DNA of 64,000 nucleotides from Archivesica marissinica (lineage: Eukaryota > Mollusca > Bivalvia > Venerida > Vesicomyidae). Position numbers and translations under genes: made by a program. The DNA lies in NCBI GenBank assembly GCA_014843695.1, contig CM026390.1:97396210-97460209 (forward strand). Reading direction: 5' to 3'. The notes beneath the pieces were generated by a model. That model made no database searches. It was not told the DNA's origin and worked only from the letters and a program-made list of their open reading frames with translations. Numbering within the stretch: position 1 is the first letter of the stretch; each line of letters begins with the position of its first letter. Below are positions 38,201 through 44,935 of the stretch, one piece after another.

Positions 38201-39719
38201 TAACGATCAGTCATGCACATTGTTTGTTTACTATTGGAGTCTATAACAATGCGTGATAATGTCAATTAGATATAACTTTAATCAGATGAGTCTAAAACTA
38301 ATATGCATAGGCACACACATGAGATATAACGGTAAATCCGTACCATAAAATTTATGTTATTAATTAGGATACATACACTCAACAAAATTTCTAACCGGTC
38401 ACCTGGTGTTATACAGTATTTGGAGCAAACTAATAACCTAATAGTATCAATATTCAAATTATCTTATTGGTTATAATTTATTTCAGACCGTTACGCATGA
38501 TTTTCTGTGTAATCATTTCGGATATAATGCATTAAATGGCAATAAGGAAATCTTTATATTGTATGTTTATTAATTCGCTCCAAACATTATAAACTACCAG
38601 GTGACCAATTAGGAATTTTGTTGAATGTATGTTGTATTACGCATTTAATGTTCACATTGTTTTGTTGTGTCAATAACACGATGTTTGTTTATTAGTTGAA
38701 ATACTCAGTTTCTGTGGCATTATTTGGAAAAAATTATGCTATATAGTAGGAAATTACATTCTGTAGAAATTTGCTTTTTCCACCCATGTAGTGTCGCTTT
38801 AAGAAACTAACAGTGAAAGCTATAACTGACTTACCTCCAACTTCATTTCTGTCTTCTATTCCATTCTTCAGCTGTCCTATGTAAACCAGTCGATGTACCA
38901 AATTTTTCTGAAAATATAAACCAAAGTATTTAGTATGATCAGAATTTAATTCTGTTTTTTTCTTCTGGTGATAAAATAAAAACATTAGTTCAATTTGTTG
39001 GAAATTCCCGGAATACTTGAAACGAGGATTGATTTATGTCTCCCTTGTATACAATTGAAATTGCATACCGGTACTATTTTCTTGACTGAGTAAACATCTT
39101 AAAGTTCTAACAACTTATATTAATCACTCTCGTTGGCGCGGATGAAAGCGTATATGTGGTCATTCGTGTGGGAGGAAACCGCAGTACCCGGAGAAAACCT
39201 ACATGTCCGATCTGGCCACCACTGTACCATCTCACATACTTCCCGGTCCGAGGATGGAACCCGGGTTGCATTGTTGAGAAGCGAGCGCGCTAACCACTGC
39301 GCTAATCGGACAGCTAAGAATAGTTTTAGTCAAACTAAGTCACTAAATGAAATATAATTGTGTAGAAATGGTTTAATTCCGACACTGATCCCAGATAGTT
39401 CTTTCTTGGCGATTGTTTGATTTCTGAAAAATGAGAACAGATGACAAACATTTCAAAGCAATATATTCCATAGATCGTATATCCAAGCTTCAATTGAATG
39501 ATTGTCAGTGTGTACCATTTTATCTGCTCCATCAAAACATGTCAGCTCATAGAAGCTTTTTTTGGGCCAATCCCAGACCCGTTCCTTTGGCTTACTGGTT
39601 TTCTTGAGCCTCACAGGACTCTTTGATTTTGTTCTTGGTTTCTCTTGGTCGCTGGTCATACTTTTTTCATCTTCCATTTTAGTATTTTCAGTCTCTAAAT
39701 CATTTAGTTTCTCAGCCAT
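17185..39719 (-). CDS. unrecognised multi-exon gene with minisatellite-filled introns
   Basis: Ten exons can be joined on the minus strand: 39719-39516, 38907-38835, 37836-37730, 36652-36575, 34635-34501, 30289-30248, 24872-24809, 18852-18751, 18000-17940 and 17258-17185. Junction phases agree throughout (0,1,0,0,0,0,1,1,2,1). About 313 residues are readable; the 3' end is open, perhaps closing near 16660. The N-terminus (residues 1-50) is charged and disordered-looking (Lys/Glu/Ser-rich). The rest looks alpha-helical, e.g. LLLVYLKHLVHVIE and IIVDLLSQLLKLGNKL. No signal peptide, membrane segment or domain that I recognise. The start has a good context (GTGAAATGG). Introns hold six tandem arrays, four SINE/MITE families and a LINE fragment, on about 22.5 kb. 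I cannot name a family. Confidence 0.75.
17940..18000 (-). CDS. exon 9 of the minus-strand gene
   Basis: CTTGTACAG| then (A)TLTLTNNARVVDWMHRSPY, ending ACAG|GTAGGT (phase 2). Confidence 0.8.
18751..18852 (-). CDS. exon 8 of the minus-strand gene
   Basis: CTCTATTTTAG| then (A)HLRYLLEENNSTMILPEEY... to DITLAS, ending AGTG|GTAAGT (phase 1). The 5-kb 45-bp array separates it from exon 7. Confidence 0.85.
19171..24240 (+). repeat. 45-bp minisatellite, about 110 units (array A)
   Basis: The unit is 45 bp, e.g. ATGATAGATACAGTTTACAT followed by TGTTGGAGAAGTAGAAC and a variable 8-bp block (TTAAAGCA, AGAAAGCA, AGGGGGTA, AGGAGGTA). Because 45 is divisible by three it reads as a 15-residue peptide repeat (MIDTVYIVGEVELKA) on the plus strand and is also open in two minus frames. 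Indels at 19345, 20293, 21150, 21915, 22720 and 23528 shift the frame. Units differ almost only in the 8-bp block and at ATGATA/ATGCTA. It lies in the intron between exons 7 and 8 of the minus-strand gene. Diverged units continue to about 24452. Confidence 0.97.
24160..24452 (+). repeat. diverged edge of the 45-bp array
   Basis: Degenerate units alternate between TTATATCTTAGGATAAGTAG and ACAGATTATATTGTTGGGGA forms with period near 90 bp and inserted ACACATACAG blocks. This looks like the old boundary of the array. Confidence 0.7.
24470..24705 (-). mobile_element. tRNA-derived SINE, family 4
   Basis: The reverse strand reads AAATCACTTGCCCCTC ... GGTTCGAATCC (B box) and ends with TAAGCTGTCTGTGCAACTTT. 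The same plan occurs at 29775, 53985 (plus), 47888 and 50080 (minus). Intronic in the minus-strand gene. Confidence 0.7.
24809..24872 (-). CDS. exon 7 of the minus-strand gene
   Basis: GCACTTTCAG| then IAFKSTLDSLHEKFPELLPQ..., ending CAAG|GTAAGC (phase 1). Strong sites on both ends. Confidence 0.85.
25501..25713 (-). mobile_element. piggyBac-type MITE, complete copy
   Basis: TTAA at 25501-25504 and 25710-25713 flank an element starting CCCATTCAACACCAAGTAAC and ending GTAGTGTTGAAAGGG. CCC-starting termini and TTAA duplications are the piggyBac signature. Sister copies are at 36074 and 37414. The central palindrome of the sister copies is mostly lost here. Confidence 0.8.
26097..29391 (+). repeat. 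18-bp minisatellite, about 183 units (array B)
   Basis: The unit is GAACTAGTTGTAGTCCCT with variants CCTT, TCTC, CCGT and AATCC. Every unit holds the perfect 8-bp palindrome AACTAGTT. Reads as a hydrophobic hexapeptide repeat (LVVVPE) from 26085 to 27848, after which single-base deletions break the frame; the composition is not protein-like in any useful sense. A block around CCGTGAAC...GTTCCTG recurs at 28341 and 28880, a 539-bp internal duplication. In the intron between exons 6 and 7 of the minus-strand gene. Confidence 0.97.
29775..30010 (+). mobile_element. tRNA-derived SINE, family 4
   Basis: AGTTCGAATACC (B-box-like), then GTGGTTCTACCTGGGTGTCC and the tail CACCAATAAAAGCTTGAAG, TTAAGCTGTTGGTGCAACTT. 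The tail matches copies at 24470 and 53985. The tRNA head is decayed. Confidence 0.65.
30248..30289 (-). CDS. possible 42-nt exon 6 of the minus-strand gene
   Basis: TATAATTTAG| then ILPDGSCYMKEEDL, ending TTG|GTAAAT, phase 0 on both sides. Exons 5 and 7 would also join in frame without it, so it may be alternative or spurious. Confidence 0.5.
30786..31083 (+). repeat. 28-bp minisatellite, about 10 units
   Basis: Unit TAAACAAATATTCATAAACA followed by TATATCTG or TATATATG. Shares the CATATAT motif with the neighbouring 30-bp array, but the period differs. Confidence 0.9.
31271..32746 (-). repeat. 30-bp minisatellite, about 49 units (array C)
   Basis: Unit ACATATCCAGCAAACATATA followed by TCTAGTAAAA; variants are ATATCC/ATACCC and TCTAGT/TATAGT. 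On the minus strand it is open in two frames (MFAGYVFTRY and CLLDMFLLDI decapeptides) for over 500 codons each, because 30 is a multiple of three and the unit lacks stops in those frames. Higher-order periods of 180 bp (31561-32000) and 240 bp (32221-32640) are visible from the variant pattern. Intronic (exons 5-6). Confidence 0.97.
33015..33310 (+). repeat. dispersed repeat with AAACCGGAA motifs
   Basis: ACAGTGAAACCCATCAAAAC and repeated CCCCTCTAAACCGGAA/CCCCTCCAAACTG motifs resemble the ends of a dispersed mollusc repeat. Boundaries not resolved. Confidence 0.4.
33355..34288 (+). repeat. 32-bp minisatellite, about 29 units (array D)
   Basis: Unit ACATAAACATGGGCTAGTCA followed by TATACATATATG; variants ATAGATG and ATAAAGATG. 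The ATAAAGATG variant recurs at a 128-bp spacing (33441 and 33569), four units apart. Intronic (exons 5-6). Confidence 0.95.
34501..34635 (-). CDS. exon 5 of the minus-strand gene
   Basis: ACCAACAG| then WNYRTLDIQAARMESYESSE..., KIIVDLLSQLLKLGNKLAII, ending AAG|GTACTG (phase 0). An in-frame stop upstream leaves this as the only acceptor. Confidence 0.85.
34756..35729 (+). repeat. 44-bp minisatellite, about 22 units (array E)
   Basis: Unit ACATTTACATGTGCTATTGT followed by CATGGATGTACCGAAACAACAAAC. A block of seven units (one 46 bp, with AAGCACAC) repeats at 310 bp: the variants AAGCACACATT (about 35016 and 35326) and TTGTTATGG (about 35170 and 35480) both recur at that spacing. Intronic (exons 4-5). 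Confidence 0.95.
35760..36060 (+). repeat. dispersed repeat (GTCAAACCTGT...AAGCAGCCA) with nested LINE scrap
   Basis: ACAGTCAAACCTGTGTTAGT occurs at 35771 and 35897, with several TATTAAGCAGCCA motifs between 35920 and 36040. Between the two, 35829-35898 matches LINE copy 1 at about 9979-10043 (GTGTTCTATGCAAGGT...). It appears that a LINE scrap was copied into the repeat. Confidence 0.55.
36070..36313 (+). mobile_element. piggyBac-type MITE, complete copy
   Basis: TTAA at 36070-36073 and 36310-36313; termini CCCTTTCAACACCAC and TTGGTGTTGAATGGG; central palindrome GAGCCGGCTCGTGACGAGCC. 236 bp without coding capacity. In the intron between exons 4 and 5. Confidence 0.85.
36575..36652 (-). CDS. 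exon 4 of the minus-strand gene
   Basis: GTAATTTCAG| then TSSDMVVKVMRDIVNTQTAE... to FLEQ. The end is either a GC donor (CAA|GCAAAA at 36575) or a poor GT donor 18 nt further (ATT|GTCTCA); both keep phase 0. Confidence 0.75.
36785..37027 (-). mobile_element. tRNA-derived SINE, family 3
   Basis: On the minus strand: head GGCTGTCCGATTAGCGCAG with a decayed B box, body with GATGGTACGGTGGTCGCCAG, and tail AAGTTGTTAGAATTTGC ... AAAATAAATAAAGTT. Copies at 37908, 39105 and 41495 have the same orientation. Confidence 0.75.
37410..37656 (-). mobile_element. piggyBac-type MITE, complete copy
   Basis: TTAA at 37410-37413 and 37653-37656; termini CCCATTCAACCCCAAGTAAC and GTGGTGTTGAAAGGG; central GAGACGGCTCGGTCACGAGCC. 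In the intron between exons 3 and 4. Confidence 0.85.
37730..37836 (-). CDS. exon 3 of the minus-strand gene
   Basis: ATTTTACAG| then (V)HHERLIKNLQNNFQHAEP... through LKHLVHVIE, ending GAA|GTAAGT (phase 0). The only frame compatible with exon 2 is open throughout. Confidence 0.85.
37908..38092 (-). mobile_element. tRNA-derived SINE, family 3, head-truncated
   Basis: Contains the family 3 body and tail (GATTGCGAAGCAAG, AACTTATATTAATCACTCTC on the plus strand) but stops near the B box. In the intron between exons 2 and 3. Confidence 0.7.
38374..38629. mobile_element. Tc1/mariner-type MITE
   Basis: A 252-bp element (38376-38627) flanked by TA. Termini CACTCAACAAAATTTCTAAC and, reversed, CATTCAACAAAATTCCTAAT, followed on both sides by GGTCACCTGGT. 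The terminus closely resembles that of the Tc1-type transposon at the right end of the window (CACTGAACCAAATTTCTAAA, then CGGCCACCTG, at 63539). No coding capacity. Confidence 0.8.
38835..38907 (-). CDS. exon 2 of the minus-strand gene
   Basis: TTTATATTTTCAG| precedes KNLVHRLVYIGQLKNGIEDR...; the exon ends GGAG|GTAAGT (phase 1). Only one of the three frames is open. Confidence 0.8.
39105..39315 (-). mobile_element. tRNA-derived SINE, family 3
   Basis: Best-preserved head: minus strand GATTAGCGCAGTGGTTAGCG (A box) and GGGTTCCATCCTCGG (B box). In the intron between exons 1 and 2 of the minus-strand gene. Confidence 0.8.
39516..39719 (-). CDS. exon 1 of the minus-strand gene
   Basis: 68 codons from ATG 39719-39717, MAEKLNDLETENTKMEDEK... 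to ...CFDGADKM, ending ATG|GTACAC in phase 0. The donor is weak, but its phase matches exon 2. An alternative donor A|GTAAGC lies about 80 nt earlier in the exon and would change the phase. Confidence 0.7.
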
Positions 39720-40480
39720 TTCACTTCAATAATGAATATCCAAAGTAATTTTATTTTTATTTTGTAATCACAATTATTTTAAAGTCCTCAGTTATTCAAC
39801 TACAGTTAAGAAGCTGATCAAAGTTTGTCAGGACAAATCAAATTTAGGAGGCACTAAAATGTTCCAATAATTTTAGTCAGATAGAAATTCCAGAAAAGCG
39901 AACCTAGTATCTTAAATAATATAAAAATGGTATTTAATTCCTAAATTCATAATTATATTACGTTCAAAATATACATATTATGAGATGACACACTGTATGT
40001 CGTTGGAAATGTAATAACCTGCAGTTGTAAGCCAATCAGCTGCTTATCTTTGGATAAACAACCTCTCTGACAACCGGTGATAACATTTCAATATATCCAG
40101 ATAAGTGTTCAATAATGTTTCATTCTCTATTGAATTAGGTTAATCTGAAGCTTTTCAAATAGCAATATCTCAACCAAATGCACAATATCACCGAAAGATA
40201 CCAATGCCATGCATTACTACAAGTTTTGTAGAACTAGTTGATATACTTAAACAATTATTAGAATTAGAAAATTCTCTTTATCCTATAAAACCTCAATTGT
40301 GTTATACATTGCAGAAATAAGGTGTCAGTTTGAACAATTGGAATAGCTATACTCTAGAAATGTGTGATTATTCAGTAAAACAAATAAAATGCTGAATTTG
40401 GTTTGATTTATCAGCAACCATATCAAGAAACATTACAATACCAATAGCTCACACTGAACAGTTTAAAAACTCTTTGTGAA
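39720..40480. other. upstream region of the minus-strand gene; no gene
   Basis: Would contain the promoter and 5' UTR of the minus-strand gene. I see no clear TATA element or initiator motif and no open frame. Confidence 0.3.
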
Positions 40481-40489
40481 AACACTTGT

Positions 40490-40634
40490 GGACTGGAACC
40501 ACCTGGATGATAGTGTAGTGCATGCGGACACAGTTGAGGACTTCAAGTCAGCTCTCAACCAGTATCACCAAGACACTCCTCGCCATAGACGTTATACCAG
40601 CAGTGGTCCTGTCTACGTATTTCAACAGATATAG
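40490..40634 (+). pseudogene. LINE C-terminal remnant
   Basis: An open stretch encoding DWNHLDDSVVHADTVEDFK, then SALNQYHQD, ends at TAG 40632-40634. The pattern W-N-x-L-x-x-x-V-V...F-K-x-x-L is the usual C-terminus of CR1/jockey-type ORF2 proteins (compare HWNHLPPDIV in copy 1). Only this tip remains. Confidence 0.7.
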
Positions 40635-41179
40635 GCTTTTGTGATGTAATGCTGACATAATATTATCCTAAAATTTACATTACCCGAGTTATAAACTTGA
40701 TAAAAGTGCCTGTATACAGAATGGATCTTCCAGCTTGTTGATTAATGGTAAGTTGTTTTCATCTTCATCCCATCAGGTATTACATGTACACAATTTCAGT
40801 TAGACATGTTAGTGTTTTAACATTGTATCAATTTAACAGATCATAACATTTCTGAAATGCCTATTGCTAATATGTATGTATATTATTAAAATTTACAATT
40901 AAGACAATCACATAGAGCATAGCAGGAGTGTGGAAATCTCCAAATTTTACACTCGTCCATGGACAAGTAGACAGCAACAAAAAAAACGGACTTGTTTGTC
41001 ACTGAATCCTATTTGTCACCAAAAGTAAGACCAAACTTCGTTCTAATCCCTTTCAGTCTATTGCTGTTAAATTATATGTAAAATGTTCATTTCTTGATTA
41101 CATGTACAAATACTGAAATAAATAATGTTTAAACTAAACTTCAAAGTCGACTTGCCATTTGATTCAGGTGCTAGTATAT

Positions 41180-41330
41180 ACAATCATCACAGAACCAGAG
41201 GAGATTCTGGAATGGGTCTCTGACTGTATAATTGCACTATCCTCCAAAAATCTAATATGACTAATCTCTTCAGGCGGCGTCGCTGATATGGATAACCGGT
41301 AGCGACGATAAATAAACGTAGAAAAAACAC
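41180..41330 (+). mobile_element. SINE, family 2, 5'-truncated
   Basis: Matches the reverse complement of 54664-54790: GGAATGGGTCTCTG, TCCAAAAATC, ACTAATCTCTTCAGG, then the tail AACCGGTAGCGACGATAAAT. The tRNA head is missing. Confidence 0.75.
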
Positions 41331-41494
41331 AAACATTTAATGCTGAATAGCTAATTTTGACCTCGGTAGTTCTGGGTTAACGTTGAGTATCTGCTTATAA
41401 GACGGGTCCCCAATTCTAAGTCAAAATTATAAAATTCTCGTCTTATAGGCGAGTATGGACGGTAATGTTCTTTCTCTTTTATTATTATTATAGT

Positions 41495-41735
41495 ATAAAC
41501 TTTATTTATTTTACAACGATTGCGAAACAAGCTGTAACAACTTATATTATTATATTAATCACTCTTATTGGCACTGATGAAAGCGTTAATGCAGTCATTC
41601 ATGTGGGAGAAAACACACCTGTCCTATCTGGCGACAACCGTACCATCTCACATACTTCCCAGACCGAGGATCAAACCCGGGTTGCATTGGTAAGAAGCAA
41701 GCGTGCTAACCACTGCACTAATCCGGCAACCTAAA
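41495..41735 (-). mobile_element. tRNA-derived SINE, family 3
   Basis: Same plan as 39105 with B-box region GGGTTTGATCCTCGG on the minus strand and the tail GCAATCGTTGTAAAATAAAT. Confidence 0.75.
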
Positions 41736-42109
41736 TTTTCTAATTAGTTCATTCTAGATCTGATCGTGGGTGATAACTGATTTTTTAGGATATTTCTTAA
41801 TAGCGATGTAAATATGTGGTTAACTCATTGTACGCCAGCAGCAGATAAAACCCAGGGTTCCTGCTATCGGTCGCCAATGGCGCCAATGAACAAATATGCA
41901 GAGGTTAAATTTTGTGAACGTTTTTTAATTTTTTTTTTTTTTTGGGGCACATAAAACATATATATATGGCTTCAAATATTTATTTGTGAACTATATGGCT
42001 CTTAGTTGGCTCCAAGATTTTTTAATTGGCTCCAGTATTTTTCAATTGGCGACAGAAGTGGCGCAGACAAACATTCAGACAGAGGGAATCCTGAAATGTA
42101 ACCACTTTT

Positions 42110-42262
42110 GCAAACAGCATAGAGCCAGATCAGATTGTACAGAATGTGTCGTCTGATCAGGTTCTATGCTGTTTGCTATCCAGATAGTGGAACTAAAACA
42201 AAGGGCTGAATAATAAACAACATAGATCCTGATCAGACACGGCACTAGGATCTATGTTGTTT
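42110..42262. repeat. double-palindrome element
   Basis: Two successive imperfect hairpins: 42110-42176 (arms GCAAACAGCATAGAGCC and GGTTCTATGCTGTTTGC) and 42215-42262 (arms AAACAACATAGATCC and GGATCTATGTTGTTT). Both have a GATCAG motif near the loop. Such GATCAG-centred palindromes are a known bivalve repeat style; no TSD identified. Confidence 0.65.
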
Positions 42263-42329
42263 GCAAATGTGAATTTATTTACTCAGCAGGCAAAGTGTTA
42301 AATTAACTGCGATTATAATACTGTGATAC

Positions 42330-42425
42330 GCTTTGCTGTAATATATGTCTCTTGTAATTCTACTTAGAATGGCTATGTACATTTTGTATGTTTAATGTTA
42401 TTTTTGCATTGTACTACATGAGACT
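42330..42425 (+). mobile_element. LINE 3'-tail fragment
   Basis: GTCTCTTGTAATTCTACTTA, GAATGGCTATGTACAT, then TTGCATTGTACTACATGAGAC parallel the 3' end of the LINE at 59769 (60660-60750: GTCTCTTATAATTCTC, GAATGGCTATGTGCAAT, TGTACATAGATGAGAC). Confidence 0.6.
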
Positions 42426-42527
42426 TTTAATAAAGTGTTGCCAAATATCCAAACTAATAGGATTAGGGTAAGCGTATTGCATCACAAAAAAGACACAAAT
42501 GCTAAACATTGGGCACTTCTGTATAAC

Positions 42528-42855
42528 ATAACCAGGGGCGTAGCCAGGAGGCAAATTATGTGCAGGCCCGGGTAAAGAATGTTGAGTGAGCGTAGCGAAC
42601 GAGGTTGCTAGGGGGGTCCGGGGGCATGCACCCCCGGAATTTTGTGTTTTTAGGATGCAATTTCCCGCATTCTGCTGCATTTAAAAGACAAATTCGGACA
42701 TGTTTTTATAACAAATAAACATGACAATACACTGTTCTGCTTAGCTATACATGAATATCATAAGCAATAACAATTCTATATAATTTTTTATTTTTGGTCA
42801 AAATGATGTGCAGGCCCGGGCTTTTTGGCCTAATGGCAGCTACGCGCCTGATAAC
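42528..42855. mobile_element. MITE with CAGGGGCGTAGCC terminus
   Basis: Left end CAGGGGCGTAGCCAGGAGG at 42533; the right end reads CAGGCGCGTAGCTGCC in reverse (42850). ATAAC flanks both sides (42528-42532 and 42851-42855). GGCCCGGG motifs occur near both ends. 318 bp, non-coding; the 88-codon minus frame inside is a by-product of its GC-rich centre. Confidence 0.75.
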
Positions 42856-42970
42856 TCACAGAAGTTTACACAGCCTGTCCTAAAGAATCACTGGTATAAT
42901 TAATTGTTTCATTATTTAAATTAACTAAGATTATAACATGTTAATGGATGATCAGGTTGTCATGGGTACA

Positions 42971-43268
42971 CCAGGGTTCATTCTAGGTCAGAATTTTTGG
43001 GAGAAGTGAGAAAGCACGTGATCGCGTCCTTAAATGGTGTTCTTTAATATACTTCTGCAAAATAGGGTTAAAATGCACAGTACAACCATTAAATACAACA
43101 TTTGAATAATTTATAATGGGCCAGTGTATCTTACTAGACAACATTTTGTTTGAAATTCGTAAAAACCAAAAAATAATTTTTTTAGGGAGAAGTGGGGCCC
43201 CCAGAGGGCGAAGTCAGGGTTCCTAGGGCGACAATTTAGCCCACATCGCCCTCTAGAATGATCCCTGG
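42971..43268. mobile_element. MITE with CCAGGGTTCATTCTAG terminus
   Basis: Left end CCAGGGTTCATTCTAGG; the right end in reverse is CCAGGGATCATTCTAGAGG (43250-43268). Flanks contain CATGGGTACA on the left and CATGGGCACA on the right, not immediately adjacent, so the duplication is unclear. Confidence 0.6.
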
Positions 43269-43565
43269 ATCATCATGGGCACAGAGATTAACATTAACTA
43301 GATATATGAAAGCAACATTGATGTCTGTGTGTGTAGAATGATGAATAGCTCTTCACACGTTTGAACTAATCGATCGAAAAATAATAGAACACTTAATTTC
43401 AGCTTAGTGTTTGATCCCCGTGCATGCAACGTCATGACGTTATTAATTTATGGGGGCTACTTAATACAGTCATCCTAAATACAATCATCAATTTATTCTG
43501 TGGGGAATCTCTAAACTGGAAACTTAATGACAAAATAATGACAATGTTTCATGTATGTAACTTTA

Positions 43566-43885
43566 TGTGTGATGTCCATGGTCCAGTGGTAGAGAGTCGG
43601 ATTTGGAATCCAAAGGGTCCCAGGTTCGATACTCGATAGTTTAGTTTATACAAATTTATTTTAGCTCGATTGCGAAATAAAGTATTTCAACTTATAGTAA
43701 TCACTCTCGAGACCTCATTCCTGATGGAATCCATCGCCACGAGGGATAAGGGTACGTACGAGTTTCCTTGCGCAAGGTACTTCACACACATTGCTTAGAA
43801 TTGGTGCACAGCTTAGGTCTGCCCTGGAAAACATGTTATGTCCCCACAAGAGGTTGACATCAATGGAAATTACATACCAAAGGGG
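43566..43885 (+). mobile_element. tRNA-derived SINE with LINE-shared tail, interrupted
   Basis: Head TCCATGGTCCAGTGGTAGAG and B box GGTTCGATACTC at 43571-43636. The body resumes at about 43773 (CGCAAGGTACTTCACACACA) and ends AACATGTTATGTCCCCACAA, GAGGTTGACATCAATGG. Between them, 43645-43770 holds a family-3 SINE tail (GATTGCGAAATAAAG, CAATCACTCTC-like) and ATCCATCGCCACGAGGGA, so a second SINE is nested in the first. Confidence 0.7.
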
Positions 43886-44100
43886 TCTGTGATCAGTTAG
43901 TGCAGGATGGTAATAAAATGTCTTATTTTAGTGTTCTGAAGCCTCAATTAAAACACCCATTAAATTAGGAATCCATTATAATATAATGGGTTATTTTTGT
44001 GGATGTCTCCAGAACACTAAGACTGTCTTAGTCTGACATTCTATTTTAAGCTTTCCAATGGCATTTAGAAATTCATCAGTGAAATAAAATGTGTTATTCC

Positions 44101-44215
44101 ACTATCTATCTATCTTCCTCTAATGATAAGTGAATGATTGACTGGTGGCATAGCTGGCGCCATAGCGCCACTCAATCATTCAGTGAAATATAATTCTCAA
44201 TCATTCACTGAAACA
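44101..44215. repeat. LINE-tail scrap plus small hairpin
   Basis: ATCTATCTATCTTCCTCTAATG at 44103-44124 is the reverse complement of the (GATA)n LINE tail. It is followed by an imperfect palindrome GTGAATGATTGACTGGTGGC ... GCCACTCAATCATTCAGTG (44131-44188) and a further CAATCATTCACTG copy. Confidence 0.55.
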
Positions 44216-44812
44216 AACAAATATCCTCTTATTATCACCACCACACCAGCCGACTATAATCACCATCCCACTACCTTTGAAATTTACCCCACCCACTACA
44301 TTTTCCATTGAAGTAAAACTACACAAATGTCATATCACTCATAACTTCCTTTATTGGGATTGTCTAGCTTAAGTTTTAATGAATAATTAATCCAATATAT
44401 ATGCTAAACCTTGTTTTTCGCTCTGTTTTTATCTTCTATAACCTCAAGAAGTGAGATTCTACCTTCCAGTACGGAGTCTTCCCTTTCAAGACCAGAGGCA
44501 TCCATTTTGTAAACCTTTTTGTTGCTATGGAAAGTTATATTTAGTGTAAATGTCGTAATTTATTAAGAATAAAATAAATTTTGTTTAAAAAATGTCATTA
44601 ACACAATGGAGTAGTGACAACAACTCAGTAATTTATTTTAATTATTAATATTTTAAAATAAAAATCAGTGTCACAAGACGCTCTGCAAAAACGTCTGATG
44701 GACCAAGACCCACATTTGTCCTAGTTAAGGTTAAGGTATTCAATTCATGTAATCCAGCTGTAAGAACACTGATAGCTATTTGGTGAGAACATTTGCGCAA
44801 ACATCGGGTACG

Positions 44813-44935
44813 TTTGATACTTCGCTCCCAATATATTTCAACCCATTTTCACCTTTGATTTGCAAGTTCGATACTTCGACCCCAATATATTTCAACCCTT
44901 TTGAAGGATTCACCTTTATCTATCTATCTTCCTAT
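44813..44935 (-). repeat. two-copy direct repeat next to a LINE tail
   Basis: GATACTTCG(A/CT)CCCCAATATATTTCAACCC-type sequence occurs twice (44815 and 44873), about 57 bp apart, ending at the GATA tail of the minus-strand LINE at 44920. Confidence 0.55.

Noticed and set aside
39340..39423. Extra exon between exons 1 and 2 of the minus-strand gene
   Set aside because: A good acceptor (TTTTTCAG) precedes it, but no donor gives a phase that connects exon 1 to exon 2; exons 1 and 2 join directly in phase 0.
42414..42680. 88-codon minus-strand frame
   Set aside because: Most of it reads through the GC-rich centre of the CAGGGGCGTAGCC MITE.
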